30,161 nucleotides of DNA from an uncultured Clostridia bacterium (GTDB taxonomy: Bacteria > Bacillota > Clostridia > Oscillospirales > CAG-272). The stretch covers positions 1-30,161 of the forward strand of contig CAMFEL010000004.1 in the NCBI GenBank assembly GCA_945949385.1, read 5' to 3'. The notes beneath the pieces were generated by a model. That model did not search any database, had not been told where the DNA came from, and worked only from the letters and a program-made list of their open reading frames with translations. The translations under genes and the position numbers were made by a program. Below, piece after piece: positions 21,644 to 30,114 of the stretch (positions within the stretch are counted from its first letter, which is position 1; each line of letters starts with the position of its first letter).

Positions 21644-24616
21644 ATGAAAAAATTCGCATCGATTGCCGTTGCAGTTCTGATTGCAATAACTGCATTTCCG
21701 CTGGGCGTGTTTGCGGCGGAGCCGGAAATAGTAAGCGTGGAATTCGAAGATGTTTCTGTTCTCGAATACACACGCGGCTACACGGACGAAAGCGGAAATT
21801 ACATTTACAGCGACTTTCTTCCTTCGTTTACGGTTACGCTGAAGGACGGCAGAGTCATACAGTCGCAGGACAATTGCGTTGAAATTGACGGCGGGTGGTA
21901 TTATCCGGGATTTGACACTACGGATCAGACAAACGGAAATTATTGGACCGGCGGAAACACATACGAGATAACGGGTAATATACTCGACGTGTGCGGAACT
22001 TTCAATGTGACCGTTACAAAATCACCCATTGAAAGCATTGAGATAAATGATGTTACGGTAATAGAAAATACCGGCGGCTCTACGGACGAAAACGGTAATT
22101 ATATCTATGAGTGGTTCAACCCCGACTTTACCGCGGTATTTACAGACGGAAGAGTAGTACAGTCGCAGGGCAACAGTATTGAAATAGGCGGTGAGTGGAT
22201 AGGTCTGAGCTATGATAACAGCGATCAGTACAACGGAAATTACTGGACTGCGGGAAATACATATGAGGTTACCGCCAGTATTCTGGGCGTATCCGGCACT
22301 TTTAATGTGACAGTTCTTGAAAATCCCATAGCAAGCATTGAAATCGGTGATGTAACCGTTCTTGAAAATACCAATGGGTATGAAAGCGCAGACGGTCATT
22401 ATATTTATGACAGTTTTACACCTTCACTTACGGTAACTCTGAAGGACGGCGGAGAAATCTCATCGCAGTACGGAAGTATTCAGCTTAACGGCCAGAGTTT
22501 TTTGCTGGACTGCGATTACAGCGACCAGGAAGAGGGTAATTACTGGACTGCCGGTAATACATATCAGGTAACGGGCACCATTCTCGGTATATCCGGCACA
22601 TTTAATGTAACCGTTACCGAAAACCCGGTTGAAAGCCTTGTGATAAATGACATTTCCGTTATGGAAAACACCCACGGATATGAAGACGAAAACGGCCATT
22701 ATATATACACCGGTTTTAACCCCACATTCACGGTAACGCTGAAGGACGGCGGAGAGCTGGTTTCGCAGGACGACAGTATTGAAATCGGCGGAGAAATTTA
22801 TCACTTAAGCATTGATATAAGCGATCAGTACAACGGAAATTACTGGACTGCCGGTAATACATACGAGGTATGCGGCACAATATTCGGCGTATCCGATACT
22901 GTCAGTATAACTGTTACCGGAAGCCCGGTTAAAAATCTTGATGTCAGCGACTTTTCCGTTATGGAAAACACCCACGGATATGAAGACGAAAGCGGTCATT
23001 ATATATACAGCGATTTCTTCCCTTCATTTACGGTAACGCTGAATGACGGCAGCCAAGTATCATCGCAGGGCGGCGGTGTTGAAATCGACGGCATGAATTA
23101 TTACATAAACTTCGACATAAGCGACCAGTGCAACGGAAATTACTGGACCGCAGGTAATACATACGCGATAAGCGGCACCGTGCTCGGCGCATCCGACACT
23201 TTTTATGTAACCGTCACCGAAAACCCGGTTGAAAGCCTTGTGATAAATGACATTTCCGTTGTGGAAAATACCCACGGATATGAAGACGAAAACGGTCATT
23301 ACATATACAATAATTTGTATCCCTCGATTACCGTAACCCTGAAGGACGGCAGCCAAGTATCATCGCAGGGCAGCGGTATTGAAATCAACGGCGAGTACTA
23401 CCAGATAAACATTGATTTAGGCGATCAGGGCAACGGAAATTACTGGACTGCCGGCAATACATACGAGGTACGCGGAAGTCTTTTGGGCGTGTCCGACACA
23501 TTTAATGTGACAGTTACCGAAAGCCCTGTTGTAAGCCTTGAGATCAGTGATGTTTCCATTATAGAAAATACCCACGGCTACATAAACGGAGACGGTCATT
23601 ATATATACGGCGGAATATACCCCGAATTTACCGTAACACTGAAGGACGGCAGAGTAATTAAGTCGCAGGGCAGCGGTATTGAGATTGACAAAGAGTATTA
23701 TTGGCTGGGATTGGATCTAAGCGAACAGTATGAGGGCAACTACTGGACGGTCGGCAATACCTACGAGGTATGCGGCACCCTGCTGGGCGCAACCGCTGTT
23801 ATGAATGTTTCTATTGCCGAAAATCCGGTTTTAAGACTGGAAATCAATGATATGTCCGTCATAGAAAACACCCACGGATATGAAGACGAAAACGGCAATT
23901 ATATTTACGATTGGTTCAGCCCCGGCTTCACCGTGGTATTCAAGGACGGCAGCGAGACTACCGTGGTCGGAAGCGAAATCGAAATTGACGGAATGCAGTA
24001 TGTGCTTGAACTCGATTCTTCGGAGCAGTACTCAGGAAACTATTGGACGGTAGGCAACACATACGAGGTATGCGGAAGCCTTATGGGTATAACCGATACC
24101 TTCAATGTAACCGTTATTGAGAACCCCGTTGTCGGCGTAAGGATCAACGATTGCGAAATATACGAAAATTCCTGCGGCTACACAAACGAATCGGGGAACT
24201 ATATATACTGTGAGTTTATTCCCGGCTTTACCGCAGTGCTTAAGGACGGCAGCGAGATTTCGACAAAAACCAATAAAATTGAAATTGACGGTCAGTGGTA
24301 CTGGCTGGAGTACGATCTTGAGGATCAGTACAACGGTCATTATTGGACAGCGGGCAATACATACGAGGTGCGCGGAACATTTTTGGGTGCGTCCGATACG
24401 TTTAATGTTAAGATTGCCGAAGTCGTTATTGACCACATAATCGGCGACGCCAACGGAGACGGCAATGTCAACGGTATAGACATCAACTATATGAAACGTG
24501 CGCTGTCCGGTACATTTGAAAAAAACATTGCCATGGATATAAACGGCGACGGCAAAGTCAACGGCTCGGATATAAACCTCTTAAAGAGGTATCTTGTGGG
24601 CTCATACGTTATATAA
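21644..24616 (+). CDS. secreted nine-repeat protein with C-terminal type I dockerin
   Basis: This 990-residue protein has a signal peptide probably cut after A24 (GVFA/AEPE). Nine repeats of exactly 100 residues follow (29-928). Each has the outline I-x-I-x-D-x-x-V-x-ENTHGY, then E-NG-YIY, FTVTLKDG, IEI-G, DQYNGNYWTAGNTYEV and GTFNVTV. The strand-rich pattern and terminal FNVTV resemble bacterial Ig-like modules, but the long insertion is unusual. Residues 934-990 are a dockerin with two calcium loops (D935, N937, D939, D946; D965, N967, D969, D976), which should bind a cohesin on a scaffoldin or at the cell surface. No catalytic domain is present, so a structural, adhesive or glycan-binding role is inferred. 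The ATG follows AAGGAG. Confidence 0.88.
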   Translation: MKKFASIAVAVLIAITAFPLGVFAAEPEIVSVEFEDVSVLEYTRGYTDESGNYIYSDFLPSFTVTLKDGRVIQSQDNCVEIDGGWYYPGFDTTDQTNGNYWTGGNTYEITGNILDVCGTFNVTVTKSPIESIEINDVTVIENTGGSTDENGNYIYEWFNPDFTAVFTDGRVVQSQGNSIEIGGEWIGLSYDNSDQYNGNYWTAGNTYEVTASILGVSGTFNVTVLENPIASIEIGDVTVLENTNGYESADGHYIYDSFTPSLTVTLKDGGEISSQYGSIQLNGQSFLLDCDYSDQEEGNYWTAGNTYQVTGTILGISGTFNVTVTENPVESLVINDISVMENTHGYEDENGHYIYTGFNPTFTVTLKDGGELVSQDDSIEIGGEIYHLSIDISDQYNGNYWTAGNTYEVCGTIFGVSDTVSITVTGSPVKNLDVSDFSVMENTHGYEDESGHYIYSDFFPSFTVTLNDGSQVSSQGGGVEIDGMNYYINFDISDQCNGNYWTAGNTYAISGTVLGASDTFYVTVTENPVESLVINDISVVENTHGYEDENGHYIYNNLYPSITVTLKDGSQVSSQGSGIEINGEYYQINIDLGDQGNGNYWTAGNTYEVRGSLLGVSDTFNVTVTESPVVSLEISDVSIIENTHGYINGDGHYIYGGIYPEFTVTLKDGRVIKSQGSGIEIDKEYYWLGLDLSEQYEGNYWTVGNTYEVCGTLLGATAVMNVSIAENPVLRLEINDMSVIENTHGYEDENGNYIYDWFSPGFTVVFKDGSETTVVGSEIEIDGMQYVLELDSSEQYSGNYWTVGNTYEVCGSLMGITDTFNVTVIENPVVGVRINDCEIYENSCGYTNESGNYIYCEFIPGFTAVLKDGSEISTKTNKIEIDGQWYWLEYDLEDQYNGHYWTAGNTYEVRGTFLGASDTFNVKIAEVVIDHIIGDANGDGNVNGIDINYMKRALSGTFEKNIAMDINGDGKVNGSDINLLKRYLVGSYVI
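21728..24427 (+). repeat. nine tandem 300-bp coding repeats
   Basis: Equivalent codons recur every 300 bases (21728, 22028, 22328 and so on to 24128) without a single net insertion or deletion. Units 4 to 6 are the most alike in DNA; the outer units are diverged. Confidence 0.92.
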
Positions 24617-24655
24617 AGCATCATAAACTGAAAAGCAGAGGGGTTCGCCCCTCTG
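24591..24655 (+). repeat. 65-bp exact repeat at the end of the first dockerin gene
   Basis: This stretch covers the last codons, the stop, the spacer and most of the terminator. It is identical to 27001-27065, offset 2410 bases. Confidence 0.9.
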
Positions 24656-24661
24656 TTTTTT
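24636..24661 (+). terminator. terminator of the first dockerin gene
   Basis: CAGAGGGG and CCCCTCTG pair around a TTCG tetraloop, followed by six T. Confidence 0.93.
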
Positions 24662-24703
24662 GCATAAGCCTGCGCTTACTTATAATTGTTAACAAAATAA
24701 CTG

Positions 24704-24732
24704 TTGCAATAACTGTAAAACAATGGTATTAT
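24704..24732 (+). promoter_or_regulatory. promoter of the second dockerin gene
   Basis: TTGCAA (24704-24709), a 17-base spacer and TATTAT (24727-24732). It closely resembles the TetR gene promoter, including the spacer, and leaves a leader of about 65 bases before the start at 24804. Confidence 0.7.
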
Positions 24733-24803
24733 TATAAAAATGTTCAACTCGCGCTTTTCCGAATCTTGTTTGTAATTTTATAAAGAATAAAAGGAGAAAC
24801 ACC

Positions 24804-27026
24804 ATGAAAAAGTTCGCATCAATCGCTGCGGCTATTCTGATTGCAGTAACGGCGCTGCCGCTGAGCGTATATTCGGCAGCACCGAAAATAGTGAGTGTGG
24901 AGATCGAAGACCTTTCGGTTATGGAATACACACACGGCTATTCGGACGAAAACGGCAATTTCATTTATGATGAATTCTATCCCTTGTTTACGGTCACTCT
25001 CTCTGACGGGACAGAGGTAGAGTCCTTCGGAAACGCAGTGTTCATTGACGATGAAATATACCATTTAGAGCTTGATCTTGATGATCAGTACAACGGCAAT
25101 TACTGGACAGCGGGAAATACATATGAGGTTACCGGCAGTATTCTCGGCGTATCCGACACCTTTAACGTTACCGTTACGGAGACCACTATCCAAAGCATTG
25201 AGATCAACGATATATCCGTAATAGAGAACACCCACGGCTTTGATGACGGTGAAGGCCATTATATTTACGAAATGCTGTATCCCGATTTTACCGTAACCTT
25301 CAAGGACGGAACTCAGATCGAATCGAACGGAAGCTTTGTGATAATTGACGGCGAGTGGTGTTTTCTCGAATACGATGTTGAAGATCAATATATGGGAAAT
25401 TATTGGACTGTGGGTAACACCTATCAGGTCACAGGCGGTATGTGCGGCTTTACCGATACCTTTAACGTAACGATTACCCCGTCACCTGTTGAGCGTATTG
25501 AGATCAATGATATTTCCGTTATTGAAAATACAAACGGCTATGAAGATGAAGACGGAAATTATATATATTACGATATATACCCGGACTATACTGTTTACCT
25601 GAAGGACGGCAGTGTTATTTCGTCAAATAAAGAAGAAATTGAAATAGACGGCGAATATTATTACATCGAGTATGTTACGGAGGATCAGTACGAAGAATAC
25701 TGGACAGTCGGTAACTCCTATCAGGCTACCGGAACCTTTCTGGGGGTCTCTGACACCTATAATATCAATATTATCGAAAATCCCATTTCCAATATCGAAC
25801 TTATAAAACAGCCGGACAAAACGCAGTACACGGTAGGCGAATATTTCGATTTGAAAGGAGCAACCGTACGTCTGAATTATAAAGACGGCACACACGAGGA
25901 TTTTGACATTAAACACACCTACGGCGCCTGTTTGAACCAAAACGCCGAGTATTACAGCAGCAAGCTGCAGAAGCCGTGCAACTTTGAATGCGAAGTGCTG
26001 TTTGACAGTGCGGGCAGACAGAGCGTTTATATAGGCTTCTTAAACCGTGGTGATGAATGCGAGGTCAATGTTACGGATAACCTCTGGGAGAGCATATCTC
26101 TCGAAGAGGGCGAGGACAGAGCGCTTGTAATTACCGCCACCGGCTCAGGCGGGGCAGTAACACATTTGAAAGTCCTGGATATGATGCTTGGATACGGCGA
26201 AGAAACTGACGAAGGACAGACCTTGGGCGGAGTAATAATCACGGACGGCGGCATTTTTGACGGTGTGCTCAATCTCATGGGCGACGGAAGGTTCAGCATC
26301 GGCTTAAATGTCTACGGTCTGCCCAATGATGTTGAGGAAAGCAGCGTTCTTACGAGCAATTATCTGACGGAAGGCGACTGGCTGACGGCGAGACTTATAT
26401 TTGGGGAGATATACCCCGTATGGTCGGTTCCGATAACTCAGTTTTACGGAAAAATAACAGCAGATAACATAGACGGCCTTATAAAGGTTGCCGTAATGTC
26501 CATGATAATGGATCTGATTGAAAACTCTGCGATTACCGATAAGGGAGATTATTGTGAAATAGACGGCGAGGCAGTTCAGGGAGCCGTATCTCTTATTTTT
26601 GCAGTTGACGATGTGGATATGACCCTTTCCGAAAACTATGACGCGGAAACCGGTATGTACCGTTTCTATAACGACGATATGTCCGAAGCATATACGAATA
26701 TTATGCCTATGGAGCTTTATTATGAAAACGGATGCTGGTGCTTAAAAACTGTAGTCCTCGGAAAAGCGGGAGAGGCTGACGATACGTATACGGTAAAGCT
26801 TGACGAAGAATTCAGAATATCGGTTATCTATACAGATAATACTCTCATAATCGGTGACGCCAACAGTGACGGCAAAGTAAACGGCATAGACGTTAACTAT
26901 ATGAAAAGGGCGCTGTCCGGTACATTTGACATAAATATTGCTATGGATATAAACGGCGACGGCAAAGTCAACGGCACGGATATAAACCTCTTAAAGCGTC
27001 ATCTTGTGGGCTCATACGTTATATAA
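24804..27026 (+). CDS. secreted three-repeat protein with Ig-like module and type I dockerin
   Basis: This 740-residue paralogue of the preceding protein has a nearly identical signal peptide (cut near VYSA/AP). Three of the same repeats follow (29-128, 129-228, 229-327; the third has lost one residue). A short Big_3-like segment comes next (about 328-420; YTVGEYFDLKGATVRLNYKDGT), then about 260 residues I do not recognise (420-683, acidic, with GLNVYGLP and LTARLIFGEIYPVW). The C-terminal dockerin (684-740) has calcium loops starting at D685 and D715. The unknown region is not in the sister protein and may carry its specific function. Own promoter, AAGGAG site and terminator are present. Confidence 0.88.
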   Translation: MKKFASIAAAILIAVTALPLSVYSAAPKIVSVEIEDLSVMEYTHGYSDENGNFIYDEFYPLFTVTLSDGTEVESFGNAVFIDDEIYHLELDLDDQYNGNYWTAGNTYEVTGSILGVSDTFNVTVTETTIQSIEINDISVIENTHGFDDGEGHYIYEMLYPDFTVTFKDGTQIESNGSFVIIDGEWCFLEYDVEDQYMGNYWTVGNTYQVTGGMCGFTDTFNVTITPSPVERIEINDISVIENTNGYEDEDGNYIYYDIYPDYTVYLKDGSVISSNKEEIEIDGEYYYIEYVTEDQYEEYWTVGNSYQATGTFLGVSDTYNINIIENPISNIELIKQPDKTQYTVGEYFDLKGATVRLNYKDGTHEDFDIKHTYGACLNQNAEYYSSKLQKPCNFECEVLFDSAGRQSVYIGFLNRGDECEVNVTDNLWESISLEEGEDRALVITATGSGGAVTHLKVLDMMLGYGEETDEGQTLGGVIITDGGIFDGVLNLMGDGRFSIGLNVYGLPNDVEESSVLTSNYLTEGDWLTARLIFGEIYPVWSVPITQFYGKITADNIDGLIKVAVMSMIMDLIENSAITDKGDYCEIDGEAVQGAVSLIFAVDDVDMTLSENYDAETGMYRFYNDDMSEAYTNIMPMELYYENGCWCLKTVVLGKAGEADDTYTVKLDEEFRISVIYTDNTLIIGDANSDGKVNGIDVNYMKRALSGTFDINIAMDINGDGKVNGTDINLLKRHLVGSYVI
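24888..25784 (+). repeat. three tandem coding repeats of the same family
   Basis: Units start at 24888, 25188 and 25488, in the same register relative to the signal peptide as in the first dockerin gene. The third unit is 297 bases. Confidence 0.88.
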
Positions 27027-27065
27027 AGCATCATAAACTGAAAAGCAGAGGGGTTCGCCCCTCTG
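27001..27065 (+). repeat. 65-bp exact repeat at the end of the second dockerin gene
   Basis: It is identical to 24591-24655. Confidence 0.9.
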
Positions 27066-27071
27066 CTTTTT
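27045..27071 (+). terminator. terminator of the second dockerin gene
   Basis: GCAGAGGGG and CCCCTCTGC pair around TTCG, followed by TTTTT. The final C turns a G-T into a G-C pair relative to the first copy. Confidence 0.93.
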
Positions 27072-27177
27072 CGTACATAAGCCTGCGACTGCCCGAAAAA
27101 CAGTCATTTTGCGTCTAAGTGTACGGTTTTGCGGCAGCATAGTCAGAGCTGTCCGTTTCTTTTTTAATTTTCGGCGG

Positions 27178-27188
27178 TATAATATAAT
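27178..27188 (+). promoter_or_regulatory. -10 region for the DUF308 gene (no clear -35)
   Basis: Two overlapping TATAAT boxes (27178-27183, 27183-27188) lie about 40 bases before the start. The T-rich stretch upstream does not contain a recognisable -35 box. Confidence 0.35.
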
Positions 27189-27224
27189 CGTAATAAATGT
27201 CCGTAATAATCAAGGAGGACTGTT

Positions 27225-27812
27225 ATGCGTTCACAAACTCCCATAAGAGCTGCAAAAATCTGCTATATTGCAGTATCCGCCGTACTGTGCGTTCTCGGAC
27301 TTCTGATGATTTTGAAGCCCGCGTTTTCCATGACCTTTATAGGCATATTCTGCGGTATACTGATGATAGTTTTCGGCGCTGTAAAGCTTGCCGGCTTCTT
27401 TTCGAGAGATTTATACAGGCTCGCCTTTCAGTATGACCTTGTGTCGGGAATACTGCTTATGGTGCTGGGCGCCATTCTGCTTGTAAGACCTGCGGGATTT
27501 ATGAATTTCGCGGGCGTCGCCATAGGTATTTTTGTGCTGGGCGACGGTCTGTTCAAGCTCCAGACAGCCTTTGACGCCAAGCAATTCGGCATACGTCGCT
27601 GGTGGGCTATACTCATACCTGCCGTGCTTTGTGTGGTTTTCGGCGCCGTTTTGGTGTTTGTCCCCTACGGCGGCAAAGCGCTTACGGTCGTTATGGGTAT
27701 TGATTTGTTCTTTGAAGGCGTGCTGAACATCTGCACGGTTATAACCGCCGTGAAAATATCAAAAAATCAGAAGCGGGACGGTTATTTCGAGACCGATTAC
27801 AGGGAGAAATGA
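27225..27812 (+). CDS. DUF308 (HdeD-like) integral membrane protein
   Basis: This 195-residue protein has about six membrane helices in three hairpins, with the repeated pattern LG(A/L)ILL...RPAGFMNFAGVAIGIFVLGDGLFKL that is typical of DUF308. E. coli HdeD, a relative, helps acid resistance at high density; no function can be inferred here. The ATG follows AAGGAGG. It is a single gene, with a charged cytoplasmic tail (KNQKRDGYFETDYREK). Confidence 0.85.
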   Translation: MRSQTPIRAAKICYIAVSAVLCVLGLLMILKPAFSMTFIGIFCGILMIVFGAVKLAGFFSRDLYRLAFQYDLVSGILLMVLGAILLVRPAGFMNFAGVAIGIFVLGDGLFKLQTAFDAKQFGIRRWWAILIPAVLCVVFGAVLVFVPYGGKALTVVMGIDLFFEGVLNICTVITAVKISKNQKRDGYFETDYREK

Positions 27813-27875
27813 GACGGAATGAAAGCATTCGGCTCCGTTACTTTTGCACCTGCCGCCCAACTTTGCTAAAAAAGG

Positions 27876-27903
27876 TTGATAAAGAAGATAAAATCGGTAT
27901 AAT
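27876..27903 (+). promoter_or_regulatory. promoter of the glycosyltransferase-acyltransferase pair
   Basis: TTGATA (27876-27881), a 16-base spacer and TATAAT (27898-27903). Transcription should start near 27910. Confidence 0.75.
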
Positions 27904-27909
27904 ATAGTT

Positions 27910-27975
27910 ATGGTCGAAAAGGCTCTCCCTGTAAACGCGGGTATCACCGCCCGCAGGAAAGGCGGAAAAGTATAA
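27910..27975 (+). CDS. possible 21-residue upstream ORF in the glycosyltransferase leader
   Basis: An ATG at the expected transcription start opens a 21-codon frame (MVEKALPVNAG...) whose TAA overlaps the glycosyltransferase ATG by one base. It has no ribosome-binding site, so it would have to be leaderless, which is rare in Firmicutes. It may be chance. Confidence 0.2.
   Translation: MVEKALPVNAGITARRKGGKV
27928..27957 (+). promoter_or_regulatory. hairpin next to the glycosyltransferase ribosome-binding site
   Basis: GCGGG (27937-27941) pairs with CCCGC (27950-27954), extended by CCT/AGG across an internal loop. The 3' side touches the AGGAAAGG ribosome-binding region, so it could moderate translation. 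Confidence 0.35.
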
Positions 27976-29126
27976 TGAAAATCACGGTAATATGCGATGT
28001 GCTGGGTGACGCCAACAACGGCACCACTCTTGCGGCGCTCAACCTTATCGGTTATCTGAAAAAGCGGGGTCACCAGGTCACGGTGGTCTCTCCCGACGCC
28101 GATAGGGGAGAGGGCTTTGTCAGCGTGCCTCCCGTAAATCTGGGCCCCTTTCTCAACGGTATACTGAAGCGCAACGGAGTCAGCCCCGCAAAACCCGTAG
28201 CGTCGGTCATAGAGCCTGCTGTAAGGGACGCCGACCTTGTTCATCTGCTGCTGCCGTTTCCCATGTCAATATGCGCCCTGCGTTATGCGAAAAAGTATTC
28301 AAAGCCGGTCACCGCAAGCTTTCACTGCCAGGCGGAAAATGTTACGGCACATCTGGGAATGATGGATATGCCCCTTGTGAACAGACTTATATATAAGCTG
28401 TTTTACAGATTTGTGTATTCACACTGCGACGCGGTTCACTATCCCACAGAGTTCATTCGGGAGGTGTTCGAGGACGCCTGCGAGCCCACAAACGCCTATG
28501 TTATATCAAACGGCGTAAACGATATTTTCAGAATAGGCGAGGCGCAGGAGAAAAACGAACGCTTCACAATCCTTTGCTGCGGCAGATATTCAAAGGAAAA
28601 GGCGCAGTATCAGCTTATAAACGCCGCCGCGGAGTCCAAATATAAGGACAGACTTCACATTATTTTTGCAGGGGACGGACCGGATAAAAAGAAGCTTGTG
28701 TCCCTTGCCGAGGAGCGCGGAATCGACTGCGAGTTCAGGTTTTTCAAAAGGGAAGAGCTTGTGCGCATAATGCAAAGCGCCGATTTGTATATTCATACCG
28801 CCGTGGTGGAGATAGAAGCCATCGCCTGTATGGAAGCCATATGCTGCGGACTTGTGCCCGTAATCTGCAAGTCAAAGCGCAGCGCCACCAGATTTTTCTC
28901 GCTGGGCGAGCGGAATTTGTTTGAGCAGAACGATTTTTCAGACCTTGCGGCAAAAATAGATTATTGGTATGAGCACCCCGAAGAAAAAGAAGAGTGCTCA
29001 AAGGCATACGCTCCCCTGCGCACCTCTTTTTCGCAGGAGCGCTGTATGATGCTTATGGAAGATATGATGAAGGAGACAATGTCCTGTTATGAGGAGGAGC
29101 ATATATTACAGGGATCCGCTGAATGA
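27975..29126 (+). CDS. glycosyltransferase family 4
   Basis: This 383-residue GT-B fold glycosyltransferase has the N-terminal Rossmann start MKITVICDVLGDANNGTTLA, SFHCQAEN in the acceptor half, and a donor half with ILCCGRYSKEKAQYQLI, IIFAGDGPD and the E-x7-E motif EIEAIACME followed by AICCGLVPVI. It resembles GT4 enzymes that glycosylate diacylglycerol, which would fit the acyltransferase gene that overlaps it by 38 bases. A role in membrane glycolipid or cell-envelope synthesis is inferred. No membrane segment is evident; it is probably membrane-associated from the cytoplasmic side. Confidence 0.87.
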   Translation: MKITVICDVLGDANNGTTLAALNLIGYLKKRGHQVTVVSPDADRGEGFVSVPPVNLGPFLNGILKRNGVSPAKPVASVIEPAVRDADLVHLLLPFPMSICALRYAKKYSKPVTASFHCQAENVTAHLGMMDMPLVNRLIYKLFYRFVYSHCDAVHYPTEFIREVFEDACEPTNAYVISNGVNDIFRIGEAQEKNERFTILCCGRYSKEKAQYQLINAAAESKYKDRLHIIFAGDGPDKKKLVSLAEERGIDCEFRFFKREELVRIMQSADLYIHTAVVEIEAIACMEAICCGLVPVICKSKRSATRFFSLGERNLFEQNDFSDLAAKIDYWYEHPEEKEECSKAYAPLRTSFSQERCMMLMEDMMKETMSCYEEEHILQGSAE

Positions 29127-29889
29127 CGATTTCGCCTCCCACAGTATAAAGAAAAAGCCTCTGTCTGAGGACTATCGGTATTTGCCGCAGTCCCCCGCGG
29201 AGAGGGCGGCGGATTTTATGCTGTATCACGCCGTGGCAGTCCCCTTGGTCTTCCTTTTGCAGAAAATATGCTACGGAGAAAAAATCGTAAACAGACAGGC
29301 GCTGAAACCCTACCTTAACAGCGGCTGCTTTCTGTACGGCAACCATACCCGCGGGGCAGGGGACGCCTTTTGCCCTGCCGAAACGGCTTTCCCCCGAAAA
29401 CCGTATATAGTCACAAGCTCCGACGCCGTGGCGCTGCCTCTTATCCGCGGACTTGTAAAAGCGCTGGGAGGTCTTCCCGTGCCCGACTCCCTACACGGGC
29501 TCAGACAGTTTCGGAAAACTGTTGACGGACTTGCCGAAAAGGGCAACTGCATAGTCATATATCCCGAGGCGCATATATGGCCGCTGTATACGGATATCAG
29601 ACCCTTTCCCGATACATCCTTTTGCTATCCCGCCGAGACGGGAAAGCCCGTGTTTGCCTTTACGGTGACATATAAAAAGCGCGCCTTTCTGCCCCTTGTG
29701 CGTTCAACCGTTTATGTGGACGGGCCTTTTTTTGCCGACGAAGACCTGAGCGTGCGTCAAAAGCAGAAACAGCTTCGCGATATGGTATATAACGCCATGA
29801 AGCAAAGAAGCGCCGCTTCCGACTATTCCTATCACCGATATACGGATATAAGCGGCGAAGACGGCGAGTGCGAGGAATGTGAGGGATAA
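29089..29889 (+). CDS. PlsC-like lysophospholipid acyltransferase
   Basis: This 266-residue protein has a hydrophobic segment (about 42-61) and acyltransferase blocks: GNHTRGAGDAF (active-site His with Asp six residues on, H-x5-D rather than the usual H-x4-D), a middle block TSSDAVALPLIRGLVKALGGLPV and VIYPEAHIWP in place of the EGTRS block. It would transfer an acyl chain to a lysophospholipid or related acceptor at the membrane. The start ATG at 29089 lies inside the glycosyltransferase gene, about 14 bases after AAGGAG, so translation is coupled. The acidic tail is EDGECEECEG. Confidence 0.83.
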   Translation: MRRSIYYRDPLNDDFASHSIKKKPLSEDYRYLPQSPAERAADFMLYHAVAVPLVFLLQKICYGEKIVNRQALKPYLNSGCFLYGNHTRGAGDAFCPAETAFPRKPYIVTSSDAVALPLIRGLVKALGGLPVPDSLHGLRQFRKTVDGLAEKGNCIVIYPEAHIWPLYTDIRPFPDTSFCYPAETGKPVFAFTVTYKKRAFLPLVRSTVYVDGPFFADEDLSVRQKQKQLRDMVYNAMKQRSAASDYSYHRYTDISGEDGECEECEG

Positions 29890-29994
29890 GGGAAAATGAA
29901 ATTACATCCGACAAAGCATCGCGGATACCCCACGGCTGCTGCTGCGAACCTCATATCATATTGCATTTAAGTCCCGATTTTTTTGAAAAAGGTC

Positions 29995-30023
29995 TTGAAA
30001 CCGTGTCCTTACAGTGCTATAAT
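29995..30023 (+). promoter_or_regulatory. promoter of the tRNA-Val gene
   Basis: TTGAAA (29995-30000), a 17-base spacer and TATAAT (30018-30023) end 9 bases before the tRNA. Confidence 0.8.
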
Positions 30024-30032
30024 GTAAAGCAC

Positions 30033-30109
30033 GGAGGCGTAGCTCAGTTGGTCAGAGCGTTCGGTTCACATCCGAGAGGTCATGGGTTCGAGCCCCCTCG
30101 TCTCCACCA
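30033..30109 (+). tRNA. tRNA-Val (anticodon CAC)
   Basis: A 77-base cloverleaf: acceptor GGAGGCG with CGTCTCC (one G-T), D arm GCTC/GAGC, anticodon stem TTCGG/CCGAG with loop TTCACAT (anticodon CAC, reads GUG), T loop TTCGAGC, and encoded CCA. The T stem ATGGG/CCCCT has one T-C mismatch at its second pair. Confidence 0.93.
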
Positions 30110-30114
30110 AAAAA

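Noticed and set aside
21728..25784. CRISPR-like periodic repeats
   Set aside because: The 300-bp units are coding throughout, in frame, diverged and without short conserved repeats plus spacers.
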